A DNA stretch of 64,000 nucleotides from Gammaproteobacteria bacterium (lineage in GTDB: Bacteria > Pseudomonadota > Gammaproteobacteria > Steroidobacterales > Steroidobacteraceae). Of this stretch, positions 33,705 to 42,506 are shown piece by piece. Numbering within the stretch: the stretch's first letter is position 1; each line of letters starts with the position of its first letter. Location of the stretch: assembly GCA_010027845.1 (NCBI GenBank), contig RGUL01000001.1:100695-164694 (forward strand), read 5' to 3'. Made by a program: the position numbers and the translations under genes. The notes beneath the pieces were generated by a model. The model made no database searches and had not been told where the DNA came from. It worked only from the letters and a program-made list of their open reading frames with translations.

Positions 33705-35119
33705 TGCCGGCGGGGCCGGCCTCGCCGCTCGCGCAACTCATCGCGCGCTTCGGCACCGACCTCATCGTCACCGAGCGGAGCGCGCTCGAGGCGGTGTCGA
33801 TCGATCAACACCGCCGTCATCGAGGTGTGCCGCTCGCGCTTGCGCTGCCGCGCACCGTCGCCGATGTCACAAGCTTGCTCGCGTTTTGCAACGCGGCACG
33901 CATCGGCGTGGTGCCCCAAGGCGGCAACACCGGCTATTGCGCAGCGGCCACACCCGACGCGTCGGGCTCGCAGCTGGTGTTGTCGCTGCGTCGCCTCAAC
34001 AAAATCCGCGACGTCGACGTCACGAACGGCTCTTTGATCGTTGAGTCCGGCTGCTTGCTTGCCGACGTCCAAAAGTCCGCGGCGGCAGCGGGGCGATTTT
34101 TCCCGTTGAGTCTCGGCTCCGAGGGCAGCTGCACGATCGGCGGCAACCTCTCGACCAACGCCGGCGGCTTGAACGTGTTGCGCTACGGCATGATGCGCGA
34201 GCTCACGCTCGGCCTCGAAGTGGTGCTCGCCGACGGCCGCGTGCTCTCGACGCTGCAAGCGCTACGCAAAGACAACACCGGCTACGACCTCAAACAATTG
34301 TTCGTCGGCGCCGAGGGAACGCTCGGCATCATCACCGCCGCCGCACTGAAGTTGTTCCCCGCGCCGCGCGCCGCGGGCACGGCGTTCGTCGCCGTACCCT
34401 CGCCCGCCGCAGCGGTCGCGCTGCTTGCGCGTTTGCGAGACGGGCTCGGTGAGCTCATCAACTCGTTCGAACTGTTGCCGAACGTCGCACTGCGATTGCT
34501 GGGTCGCCATCTACCCGCATTGCGGCAGCCGTTAACGACTGATTCACCGTGGTTCGTGCTCTGCGAAGCGTCGAGTGCCGATGCTAACGATCCGCTCACC
34601 GACAAACTCGGTCGATTGCTCGAGGCTGCCATAGACGCCGGCGAGGTCACCGATGCTGCACTCGCGCAGAACGAACGCGAGCGACGCGAATTTTGGGAAT
34701 TACGCGAGAACGTGCCCGAAGCACAGCGTCGCGCCGGCCCGAGCGTCAAACACGACGTGTCGCTGCCGATCGGACGCATCGCCGATTTCATCACCGAAGC
34801 TGGCACTTGGATCACCGCGCACGTCGAAGGTTCGGTGCTCGTTTGCTACGGACATTTGGGCGATGGCAACCTGCACTTCAACATCAGCGGTGCGAACGAG
34901 TCCGTCACGATCGACGCGCATGCCGACGTCATGAAGCGCGCCGTACACGACATGGTCGCCGCGCGCGGCGGCAGTTTTAGCGCCGAGCACGGCATCGGTC
35001 AGACGAAAGTCGGCGAACTCGCGCGTTACGCCTCGCCGCTTGAACTCGAATTGATGCGCAACGTCAAAAAAATGTTCGACCCCAACGGCATCATGAACCC
35101 CGGCAAGGTACTCGCATGA
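33701..35119 (+). CDS. FAD-linked 2-hydroxyacid oxidase, GlcD/D-lactate dehydrogenase type
   Basis: A 472-residue protein of the PCMH/FAD-oxidase-C family: RTVADVTSLLAFCNAARIGVVPQGGNTGYC near residue 45, GSLIVESGCLL, GGNLSTNAGG and FVGAEGTLGIITAA in the FAD domain, then CYGHLGDGNLHFNI and FSAEHGIGQTKVGEL in the C-terminal domain. It oxidises a D-2-hydroxyacid such as D-lactate or D-2-hydroxyglutarate. A glyoxalase I-like gene follows ten bases later, which favours D-lactate from methylglyoxal detoxification as substrate. The ATG at 33701 overlaps the previous stop. Confidence 0.9.
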   Translation: MMPAGPASPLAQLIARFGTDLIVTERSALEAVSIDQHRRHRGVPLALALPRTVADVTSLLAFCNAARIGVVPQGGNTGYCAAATPDASGSQLVLSLRRLNKIRDVDVTNGSLIVESGCLLADVQKSAAAAGRFFPLSLGSEGSCTIGGNLSTNAGGLNVLRYGMMRELTLGLEVVLADGRVLSTLQALRKDNTGYDLKQLFVGAEGTLGIITAAALKLFPAPRAAGTAFVAVPSPAAAVALLARLRDGLGELINSFELLPNVALRLLGRHLPALRQPLTTDSPWFVLCEASSADANDPLTDKLGRLLEAAIDAGEVTDAALAQNERERREFWELRENVPEAQRRAGPSVKHDVSLPIGRIADFITEAGTWITAHVEGSVLVCYGHLGDGNLHFNISGANESVTIDAHADVMKRAVHDMVAARGGSFSAEHGIGQTKVGELARYASPLELELMRNVKKMFDPNGIMNPGKVLA

Positions 35120-35129
35120 CGGTTCGCGG

Positions 35130-35558
35130 ATGAGCACGCAAGCGTTGCTCGCAACTCATCGACCGCAATTGCTACACGCGATGCTGCGAGTGTGCGACCT
35201 GTCGCGCGCGCTGAATTTTTATTGCGGCGTGCTCGGCCTGCGCGAACTGCGCCGTATCGTGTTCGAAGCCGAGGGGCGCACGCTGGTGTTCCTCGGAATG
35301 CCGGACGATGTCGGCGGCGGTCCCGGCGGCATGCAGATCGAACTTTGGCAGGAGAGCGACGGCGTGGCGATCGCGCATCCGCCGCGCGCGGGGCATGTCG
35401 GCATCGGCGTCCGCGATATCGCCGGCTGCGTCGCCACCTTGGCCGCCGCCGGCGTCGAAATTCTCAAACATCCGGCGCCGGTGCGACCCGGTGGCCGAGT
35501 GATCGCGATGATTCGCGACCCGGACGGACACGAAATCGAGTTGCTCGCGAGCGATTGA
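35130..35558 (+). CDS. Glyoxalase I-like VOC protein
   Basis: A 142-residue protein that lines up well with bacterial lactoylglutathione lyase (GloA, 135 residues): LLHAMLRVCDLSRALNFYCGVLGL at the start, GMQIELWQ, GHVGIGVRD and IRDPDGHEIELLAS. The four metal ligands of GloA (His, Glu, His, Glu) all have counterparts. It would convert the methylglyoxal-glutathione adduct to S-lactoylglutathione in the cytoplasm. The neighbouring FAD enzyme could oxidise the D-lactate released later by glyoxalase II, which is not in the window. One difference is that EL-Q replaces the usual ELT-N segment. Confidence 0.82.
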   Translation: MSTQALLATHRPQLLHAMLRVCDLSRALNFYCGVLGLRELRRIVFEAEGRTLVFLGMPDDVGGGPGGMQIELWQESDGVAIAHPPRAGHVGIGVRDIAGCVATLAAAGVEILKHPAPVRPGGRVIAMIRDPDGHEIELLASD

Positions 35559-35602
35559 CGGCGCGGTTATCATCTTCCGTCACTATCGCGACGGACGACC
35601 CG

Positions 35603-36907
35603 ATGAACGACGAATCTTGGCCGCGCCCCGCGGTCGCCTGGTACACCGTGATCGTGCTGATGGTCGCGTACATCCTCTCCTTCATCGATCGAGTGGTGAT
35701 CGGGTTGCTCGTCGGCCCGATCCGCGCCGACCTCGGCATCAGCGAAACACAAATGAGCCTGCTCTACGGTTTCGTTTTCGCACTGTTCTACACCGGCCTC
35801 GGCGTACCGATCGCCTGGGCGATCGATCGTTACAATCGTCGCGACATCGTCGCGGTCGGCATCGCAGCCTGGAGCGCGATGACCGCGCTTTGCGGCGTGG
35901 CGCGCGGGTTCACCGAATTGGCGCTTGCACGCATCGGCGTCGCAGTCGGAGAGTCTGTGCTGTCTCCGGCGATGTACTCCATGGCCGGCGATAATTTTCC
36001 GGAGAAAAAACTCGGTCGTGCGTTGTCGGTATTTTTGATCGGTCTGCCGCTCGGTGTCGGGCTCGCGCTGGTGATCGGCGGCCTCGTGATCAAATTCGTC
36101 GCGACCGCCCCGCAGTACGATCTGCCGCTGCTCGGCACGGTGCGCGCCTGGCAGCTGACGTTTTTGGTGGTCGGCCTGCCGGGATTGTTGCTCGCGCTGT
36201 GGGTGCTGACGATTCCCGAGCCCGCGCGCCGTCAAAAACCGGGCGCTGCCACGCACGCCTCGATCGCCGAGACCTTCGCTTATTTGCGCGCTCGTTGGCG
36301 TGCCTACGTTTCTTTGATCATCGGCTTCGCCGTGCTCGGGATGGTGATGAACGTGTTCCAAATCTACGGCGTGCAATACTTCATCCGCAAACTCGGTTTG
36401 ACCATTCCGCAAGCGGGCTTGCGCATCGGAGCCGCGATCGCCATCTGCGGCACGATCGGCGTGTTGGTCGGCGGTTGGCTGACTGACCGCTGGCGTGCGG
36501 CCGGCGCAGTCGATGCCGCCATGCGTGTCGGGCGCACGGCCGCGATCGCGTTGATCCCTTTCGCCACCGGCTGCACCTTATTCGGCGACCTCGATCTGTC
36601 GACGCTGTTCTTGATGCCGATCGGTTTCTTCACCGCATTCGCGTTCGGCGCAGGTGCTGCGGGAGTGGTCGTGCTCACACCGCCCGCGATGCGCGCGCAA
36701 GCCTCCGCGATCTACATGTTGTGCTTGAATCTCGTCGGCATCGGACTCGCGCCGTGGCTGACGGCGGCCATCACGCAGTACGGCTTCCAAGACGATCTCG
36801 CCGTCGGCAAGAGTTGCGCAATTGTCGCCGGTGGTGCGGCGGTGCTCGCCGCGCTGCTCTTCACCTGGGGTCTGCCGCATATGCGCAAGGAACTCACGCC
36901 TGCATGA
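35603..36907 (+). CDS. MFS transporter, Spinster-like (paralog of the one at 7193)
   Basis: A 434-residue twelve-helix transporter. Its N-terminal pattern AWYTVIVLM-Y-L-DRVVIGLLV-PI-ADL-IS-TQ matches the MFS at 7193-8539 over the first 60 residues, so the two genes are paralogs. The substrate is unknown. Its stop overlaps the start of the outer-membrane protein gene (ATGA), a coupling that suggests inner- and outer-membrane passage of one compound. It lies 44 bases after the glyoxalase gene. Confidence 0.87.
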   Translation: MNDESWPRPAVAWYTVIVLMVAYILSFIDRVVIGLLVGPIRADLGISETQMSLLYGFVFALFYTGLGVPIAWAIDRYNRRDIVAVGIAAWSAMTALCGVARGFTELALARIGVAVGESVLSPAMYSMAGDNFPEKKLGRALSVFLIGLPLGVGLALVIGGLVIKFVATAPQYDLPLLGTVRAWQLTFLVVGLPGLLLALWVLTIPEPARRQKPGAATHASIAETFAYLRARWRAYVSLIIGFAVLGMVMNVFQIYGVQYFIRKLGLTIPQAGLRIGAAIAICGTIGVLVGGWLTDRWRAAGAVDAAMRVGRTAAIALIPFATGCTLFGDLDLSTLFLMPIGFFTAFAFGAGAAGVVVLTPPAMRAQASAIYMLCLNLVGIGLAPWLTAAITQYGFQDDLAVGKSCAIVAGGAAVLAALLFTWGLPHMRKELTPA

Positions 36908-38598
36908 GCATAAACCCGCAACTTCGCATCCTCGCACTCGCGCTCGTCTGCTTCGGGCTCGCGGTCACGGCGCCCCACGCGCAGGCGCGTCAATGGCTAC
37001 CGAAAGTCGATGCCCGCGCCGTTCGGCTCGCGCCGATACGGCCGACCGATCTGCCGTCCGATGCGGAACTACAAAAGTCGGGCGCCATCATCGGCGAGAT
37101 CAAAATTCGCGCTAATCCGATCTTCGACACGAGCCGCCCCGAGGAAGACGCCGAACTCTTCCGACTCGCGAACAAACTGCACATCCGCACCAAGCAAGAC
37201 ACCATCGCGACCCAGTTGTTGTTCGCGCCGGGCGATCGCTACGACCCGCGGCTACTCGAAGAAACCGCGCGTTTGCTGCGCGATACACGATATCTGCAAG
37301 AAGCCTACGTCACCCCGGTGGCGTTTCGCGACGGACGCGTCGACGTCGAAGTCGTCACCTACGACGTGTGGACTTTGAACCCCGGCGTATCGTTCGGTCG
37401 CAAAGGGGGACGCAACACCTCCGGCTTCGAGATCGAGGAACTCAATCTTTTGGGCACGGGCTCGCGGTTGTCGGCGACTCGCCGCAGCGACATCGATCGC
37501 ACCTCGACGACCTTCATCTACGACGATCGACAACTGGCCGGAACGTGGTGGGCGTTCGGCGTTCGATATTCGGACAACAGCGACGGTCGCACCGAGGGAC
37601 TCAATCTCGACCACGATTTCTTTGCCCTCGATGCGCGCTGGGCCGCTGGACTGCAGTGGCTCGACGACGATCGCGTCGATCCGCGCTACGACCTCGGCGT
37701 GCAAAACGGTGAATACCGACACCGTAGCCGTTTCACGAATATCTACGGCGGGTGGAGCTCCGGTCTCGAGAACGGCTCGGTGCTGCGTTGGCGGGCGGGA
37801 TACACCTACGACGATCGTCGTTTCGAGCGTGTGCTCGGCAGCCCGTACCGTACCGTCGTTCCGCCGAATCGCAAGCTCGCCTACCCTTGGGTGTCGGCCG
37901 AATGGTTGCAAGACGACTTTCGCGTGCTGCGCAATCGCGATCAAATCGAACGCACCGAAGATTTTCGATACGGCTGGCGCGTGACGGGTCTGCTCGGTCG
38001 CGCGAGTCGCGGTCTCGGCGCCGATCGCGATGCTTGGATCTTCACCGCCGGCGCATCGCGCGGCGTCGACCTCGACGCGCTCGGAAGCTTGCTGTTCGAC
38101 TCGACGCTACAAGGTCGCTACGAACGTGGCGACTTCGCCAACACCGTGCTCACCGTCGCCGGTCGCTACTACCTTCGTCAGTCCGAACGACGCTTGCTAT
38201 ACGCCTCTTTGAACGCCGATATCGGCCATGCGCTCGATGCCGATCGACAGATGACCTTGGGCGGCGATACGGGTTTGCGCGGCTACCCGCTGCGCTACCA
38301 AGGCGGTCAAGGACGGTGGTTGTTCACGCTCGAACAGCGCGCCTTCACGAATTGGTATCCGTTTCGACTCGTGAACGTCGGCGCGGCGGCGTTCGTGGAC
38401 GTCGGTCGCAGTTTCGGCAAGAACCCCTTCGGCACGCCCTCGCGCGGCATCCTCACCGATGTCGGCGTCGGTCTGCGTCTCGGCAATAATCGCTCGGCGC
38501 TCGGCAACGTATTGCACATCGATCTCGCCATGCCGCTACAACGCGAGCGCTCGATCAAGGCGTTGCAATTCGTGATCGAAACCAAACGAAGTTTTTGA
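36904..38598 (+). CDS. BamA/Omp85-family outer membrane protein
   Basis: A 564-residue protein with a signal peptide ending Ala-Pro-His-Ala-Gln-Ala. One POTRA-like unit lies at about residues 65-140 (GEIKIRANPIFD ... LFAPGDRYDPRLLEETARLLRDTRYLQEAYVTPV). A C-terminal 16-strand-type beta barrel follows with the conserved loop-6 motif in GGDTGLRGYPLRYQGGQ and a terminal Phe. BamA and TamA have five and three POTRA units, so this is a short relative. It could insert or secrete a specific partner or serve as a channel. Translational coupling to the MFS transporter is unusual for this family. Confidence 0.83.
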   Translation: MSINPQLRILALALVCFGLAVTAPHAQARQWLPKVDARAVRLAPIRPTDLPSDAELQKSGAIIGEIKIRANPIFDTSRPEEDAELFRLANKLHIRTKQDTIATQLLFAPGDRYDPRLLEETARLLRDTRYLQEAYVTPVAFRDGRVDVEVVTYDVWTLNPGVSFGRKGGRNTSGFEIEELNLLGTGSRLSATRRSDIDRTSTTFIYDDRQLAGTWWAFGVRYSDNSDGRTEGLNLDHDFFALDARWAAGLQWLDDDRVDPRYDLGVQNGEYRHRSRFTNIYGGWSSGLENGSVLRWRAGYTYDDRRFERVLGSPYRTVVPPNRKLAYPWVSAEWLQDDFRVLRNRDQIERTEDFRYGWRVTGLLGRASRGLGADRDAWIFTAGASRGVDLDALGSLLFDSTLQGRYERGDFANTVLTVAGRYYLRQSERRLLYASLNADIGHALDADRQMTLGGDTGLRGYPLRYQGGQGRWLFTLEQRAFTNWYPFRLVNVGAAAFVDVGRSFGKNPFGTPSRGILTDVGVGLRLGNNRSALGNVLHIDLAMPLQRERSIKALQFVIETKRSF

Positions 38599-38617
38599 AC
38601 GAACGACAACGGAGCGT

Positions 38618-39652
38618 GTGACGACCATGAAAAATCCCGCCTGCGTCGGTGGCTTGCTGGAAGTGTGTGTCGGTGTGCCCGATCTCGTCACGGCCATCGC
38701 CGATTTCCAAGCCTATGGTTGTCGTGTCGGCACGATCGGCGAACTCGATGCGCGTGCGGCTCGCGCACTCTACGGCGTCGATTCGGCACTGCGGTCGGTA
38801 CGCCTCGCGCATCTCGATACCGATCACGGACACGTGCGCTTGATGCAATGGGAGCGCCCAGTGAACGAAGGACTGGGCATCGGCAACAACCTGCGCTGCA
38901 TCGGTTCTCGTTGGGGCGTGCGCGTCACCTCGAGTTGCTACAACATCGTCAACCACGCCGAGCGTGCGCGCCAAGCGGGCGCCCCGCTGCACATGATCGA
39001 ACCGCAGCTCGCGGTCATCGGCGAAGTGAGCGGCACGCGCGCCGCACACGCGTTTCGCGACCCGGTAGTCGGCGTGCGCGAAATGGTGCTGCTACAACCG
39101 CATTACCGCCAAGTGTTCTTCGAGCGCTTCAACTACGAGAGCCCGAATTACGGCCGCATCGATCGTCATGCGCTACTACGCACCAGTCAGCACACGCATT
39201 TCGGCTTGATGATCGCCGACGACGATCCGCACGTGCTCGATTTTTACGACGAGGTGCTCGGCTTGCAACGGTGGATGGACGAGCGCACACCGTACGAAAA
39301 CGCCACCGGCTCGCGCTCGATTTTCGGTCTGGAACCGGGCGAAGGCTTTCATATGGTCGACTTCGACGATCCGCGTTCGGGTCGCTCGCTCGCCGATCGG
39401 CGCTCGGGAAAATTGAAGTGCGTGCGCTTCGCGAAATCGGCGCGCATCGAAGACCTTCTCCATCGCTCGCGCGCGGGCAGTCTCGGTTACGGCACCTACT
39501 GCTGGCGCGTCACCGACATCGAAGCCATGCGGGCGCGAGTCGCCAGTGCCGGGGCAAAGAACGTCTCGGATGTGCTCGAAGACGAGTTCGCGCGACGCGC
39601 CTTCACCTTCGACGCACCGGACGGCTATCAGTGGATGCTGATCGCGGCCTGA
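38618..39652 (+). CDS. Two-module VOC-family protein
   Basis: A 344-residue cytoplasmic protein with two VOC modules. The first (residues 10-160) starts GGLLEVCVGVPDLVTAIADFQAYGC. The second (about 190-344) has THFGLMIADDDPHVLDFYDEVLGLQRW and ends RRAFTFDAPDGYQWMLIAA. Potential metal ligands (His in THFGL and in FHMVDF) are present in the second module. Relatives act as dioxygenases, isomerases or lyases on diverse small molecules. GTG 38618 is assumed, with ATG 38627 an alternative, since GGAG at 38611 lies at a poor distance from both. It ends the long plus-strand run starting with htpX. Confidence 0.75.
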   Translation: MTTMKNPACVGGLLEVCVGVPDLVTAIADFQAYGCRVGTIGELDARAARALYGVDSALRSVRLAHLDTDHGHVRLMQWERPVNEGLGIGNNLRCIGSRWGVRVTSSCYNIVNHAERARQAGAPLHMIEPQLAVIGEVSGTRAAHAFRDPVVGVREMVLLQPHYRQVFFERFNYESPNYGRIDRHALLRTSQHTHFGLMIADDDPHVLDFYDEVLGLQRWMDERTPYENATGSRSIFGLEPGEGFHMVDFDDPRSGRSLADRRSGKLKCVRFAKSARIEDLLHRSRAGSLGYGTYCWRVTDIEAMRARVASAGAKNVSDVLEDEFARRAFTFDAPDGYQWMLIAA

Positions 39653-39657
39653 TCTCG

Positions 39658-40044
39658 TCAGCGCTTCGCGCTTTCCTTCTCGATATATTTGATCAACGCC
39701 GCGCGATCTTCGGCGGCGGGCACACCGGCAAACGCCATCGCATTACCCGGCACCACGGCGCTCGGCTTTTCGATCCAACGCTCGAGCGTCGCTTTGTCGA
39801 ACACGATGTTCGCCTTGGCGAGCGCGGGCGAGTAAGCGAAGTCATCGACGCTCGCCGATTTACGGCCGATGATGCCGTAAAGATTCGGACCGACTTTGGC
39901 TGCGGCATCGGGTTGTAAGTCGTGACAAGCACGGCACTGTATGAACAACAACTTGCCGCGCTTCAGATCGGCGGCATCGTCCGCGCGGGCGAGCGAGGCT
40001 ACGACTGCGAGCCCCAAGGCCGCCACCCGAAAAAACTTCGACAT
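39658..40044 (-). CDS. Class I c-type cytochrome, periplasmic
   Basis: A 128-residue protein with a signal peptide (MSKFFRVAALGLAVVASLARA) and one haem site CRACH at about residue 40. VGPNLYGIIGRKSASVDDFAYSPA and a methionine in GNAMAF as probable sixth ligand follow. This is the layout of small cytochromes c2/c-550 that shuttle electrons to a terminal oxidase or from periplasmic dehydrogenases. The start at 40044 begins the signal peptide; the upstream Met at 40077 would add a non-hydrophobic extension. It lies 29 bases after tesB. Confidence 0.9.
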   Translation of the reverse strand: MSKFFRVAALGLAVVASLARADDAADLKRGKLLFIQCRACHDLQPDAAAKVGPNLYGIIGRKSASVDDFAYSPALAKANIVFDKATLERWIEKPSAVVPGNAMAFAGVPAAEDRAALIKYIEKESAKR

Positions 40045-40073
40045 AAGCACCCCCTTCGAAACGTCGATCAAAA

Positions 40074-40934
40074 TCAAGACTGCACCATGCGCATCAACCC
40101 TTCTTGCGCGGTGCTCGCGACCAACACGCCATCACGGCGGTAGATGCTGCCGCGCGCGAAACCGCGCGCGCCCGCCGCACTCGGACTGTCCATCGAATAC
40201 AGCAACCAATCGTCGACCCGTGGCGAGCGATGGAACCACATCGCGTGATCGATACTCGCCATGACGAGATTAGTCGCCGGAAAAGTCATCCCGTGCGGAC
40301 GAGCCGCCGTGCTCAACAATCCGAAATCAGAAACGTACGCCAACAAACAACGGTGCAACACCTCATCGTCGGGCAAGCGATCGACGGTGCGAAACCACAC
40401 GTTCTGCAGCGGCGGCCCGACGTGCGGCCGCAAAAAATCGGTCTTCTCGACCGGGCGAAACTCGAACGGTCGCTCGCGCAACATGAAACGCCGCATTTTT
40501 TCCGGAAGGCGAGCCGCGATTTCGTCGGTTGGTCGACTGAAATCCGGCAAAGCGTCCGGTGTCGGCACCGCGGGCATGTCGACTTGATGCTCGAGACCCG
40601 TCTCGGGCGCTTGGAAGGAGGCCGAGAACGTGAATATTTGTTCGCCGTTTTGAATCGCGATCACGCGTCGCGAGGAAAACGAGTGGCCGTCGCGACTGCG
40701 ATCGACTTGATAGACGATCGGTTGGTTGAAATCGCCGCGCCGCAAAAAATAGGCGTGCAAAGAATGCACGGTGCGATCGGTGACGGTCGCATACGCAGCC
40801 ATCAACGCTTGCCCGAGCACCTGACCGCCGAACACCTGCGGACTGCCGATGTCGCGACTCGCGCCACGAAACAAATTGACCTCGAGCCGCTCGAGCTCGA
40901 ACTGACGCATCAAGACGGCCAGCCGCGGGTCCAT
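40074..40934 (-). CDS. tesB: Acyl-CoA thioesterase II
   Basis: A 286-residue double hot-dog-fold enzyme, the exact size of E. coli TesB (286). It has RGASRDIGSPQVFGGQVLGQAL, VHSLHAYFLRRGD, VMASIDHAMWFHR with the catalytic Asp, and STAQEGLMR with the catalytic Gln. It hydrolyses medium- and long-chain acyl-CoA to free acid and CoA in the cytoplasm. It lies five bases downstream of the ferredoxin-NADP reductase gene on the same strand. Confidence 0.95.
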   Translation of the reverse strand: MDPRLAVLMRQFELERLEVNLFRGASRDIGSPQVFGGQVLGQALMAAYATVTDRTVHSLHAYFLRRGDFNQPIVYQVDRSRDGHSFSSRRVIAIQNGEQIFTFSASFQAPETGLEHQVDMPAVPTPDALPDFSRPTDEIAARLPEKMRRFMLRERPFEFRPVEKTDFLRPHVGPPLQNVWFRTVDRLPDDEVLHRCLLAYVSDFGLLSTAARPHGMTFPATNLVMASIDHAMWFHRSPRVDDWLLYSMDSPSAAGARGFARGSIYRRDGVLVASTAQEGLMRMVQS

Positions 40935-40939
40935 CGTTC

Positions 40940-41968
40940 TCAGCCGACTCCGAGTCGTTTCTGCATCACTGGGCTCGTGGTCGTGTACTGCAAAAATTGT
41001 TTCTTCTCGGGATACAGCCAGGCCTGCACACCGAAGGCCGCGAGCGCAGCCTCGTGAAACCCCGACAAGATCAATTTCTTTTTGCCGGGGTAGGTGTTGA
41101 TGTCGCCGATCGCGAAAATTCCCGGCACGCTAGTCTGGAATTTCTCGGTGTCGACCTTGAGCGCCTTGCGCTCAAGCTCCATGCCCCACTCGGCGACGGG
41201 ACCGAGCTTCGGATGCAGGCCGAAGAATGCGAACACGTGGTCGGCCGGCAGATCGTGCAGGCTGCCGTCGGCCGCTTTGACGCGCACCCCTGCGAACGCC
41301 TCGCCTTGCGTCAGCACCGCCTCGGCGAGCCCCTCGATGAAGCGCAATTTGCCGGCGGCCTCGAGTTCGCGCATGCGCGCCACGGAAGCCGGTGCCGCGC
41401 GAAACTCGCTGCGGCGGTGCACGAGTGTCACCGACGGCGCGGTGGTCGCGAATTCGAGTGCCCAATCGAGCGCGGAATCGCCACCACCGAAAATCACCAA
41501 GCGCTGCTCGCGATAGGCGTCGGCACCTTTGACGCGATAGTGGATGTTGCGGCCTTCGAACACTTCGCCACCCGGCACGCCGAGACGACGTGGCTGAAAC
41601 GAACCGACGCCCGCGGCGATCACGATCGCCCCGGCATCGAACCGCGTGCCGGCCGAGGTGACGACGTCGAAGCGTCGATCGACCCGCGGCGTCACTTCGA
41701 GCACTTCCTGCCCGAGATGAAATTGCGGCTCGAAGGGTTTGATTTGCTGCATCAGGCGATCGACGAGCTCTTGCGCGCCACAAACCGGTAACGCCGGAAT
41801 GTCGTAGATCGGCTTGTCGGGATAGAGTTCGGTGCACTGCCCGCCCGGGTTACCGAGCGAGTCGAGCAAGTGGGCCTTGATGCCCAACAACCCGAGTTCG
41901 AAGACTTGGAACAACCCGCAGGGCCCCGCCCCGACGATCACGACTTCGGTCTGAATGGCGGTCGACAC
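40940..41968 (-). CDS. Ferredoxin-NADP+ reductase, thioredoxin-reductase-like type
   Basis: A 342-residue FAD enzyme. It has an N-terminal FAD motif [41 protein letters not shown] (the family's mark, with no CxxC redox pair), an NADP motif [14 protein letters not shown] and a C-terminal FAD region [25 protein letters not shown]. This group moves electrons between NADPH and ferredoxins or flavodoxins. The GTG at 41968 with GGAG eight bases before it fits the family length better than the longer frame. It is divergent from the [2Fe-2S] subunit gene at 42036. Confidence 0.92.
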   Translation of the reverse strand: MSTAIQTEVVIVGAGPCGLFQVFELGLLGIKAHLLDSLGNPGGQCTELYPDKPIYDIPALPVCGAQELVDRLMQQIKPFEPQFHLGQEVLEVTPRVDRRFDVVTSAGTRFDAGAIVIAAGVGSFQPRRLGVPGGEVFEGRNIHYRVKGADAYREQRLVIFGGGDSALDWALEFATTAPSVTLVHRRSEFRAAPASVARMRELEAAGKLRFIEGLAEAVLTQGEAFAGVRVKAADGSLHDLPADHVFAFFGLHPKLGPVAEWGMELERKALKVDTEKFQTSVPGIFAIGDINTYPGKKKLILSGFHEAALAAFGVQAWLYPEKKQFLQYTTTSPVMQKRLGVG

Positions 41969-42035
41969 TGAAAGGGCTCCTCGACAAGGCGGAAAGCGGG
42001 TAAATTCTAGCAGAGGAACTCGTGGAGGCCGCGGA

Positions 42036-42494
42036 ATGATCAAGCTCAACGTCAATGGCAAGGCGCTCGAAGTCGACGTCGAGGAAGACACCCCGCTGCT
42101 TTGGGTCTTGCGCGACACGATCGGCCTCACCGGCACCAAGTACGGTTGCGGCATGGCGCTGTGCGGCGCGTGCACCGTGCACGTCGATGGTGATCCGATC
42201 CGCGCGTGCGTGACCCCGGTCAGCAGCATCGTCGGCCGCAAGGTCACCACGATCGAAGGCCTCTCGAACGATCGCAGCCACCCCGTGCAAAAAGCGTGGA
42301 TGGAGATCGACGTGCCGCAATGCGGCTACTGCCAATCGGGGCAGATCATGTCGGCGGCCGCGTTGCTCGCAAAGAATCCGAAACCGTCGGATGCCGACAT
42401 CGACGCGGCGATGTCCGGAAATCTTTGTCGCTGCGGCACCTACCAACGCATCCGCGCCGCCATCCATCGCGCTGCGGAAATCGCCAAGGGCTGA
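42036..42494 (+). CDS. [2Fe-2S] subunit of a xanthine-dehydrogenase-family enzyme (isoquinoline 1-oxidoreductase alpha type), orphan
   Basis: A 152-residue protein with the plant-type ferredoxin cysteines (CGMALCGAC ... C) and the second cluster set CGYCQSGQ ... CRCGTY. It is the small electron-transfer subunit normally paired with a molybdenum subunit of about 730 residues. No such partner is next to it, since an aminotransferase follows 12 bases later. GGAGG upstream supports the ATG at 42036. It may serve a molybdoenzyme coded elsewhere, which would fit the cofactor genes in the window. Confidence 0.9.
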   Translation: MIKLNVNGKALEVDVEEDTPLLWVLRDTIGLTGTKYGCGMALCGACTVHVDGDPIRACVTPVSSIVGRKVTTIEGLSNDRSHPVQKAWMEIDVPQCGYCQSGQIMSAAALLAKNPKPSDADIDAAMSGNLCRCGTYQRIRAAIHRAAEIAKG

Positions 42495-42506
42495 TCGCCC
42501 GCGGCG

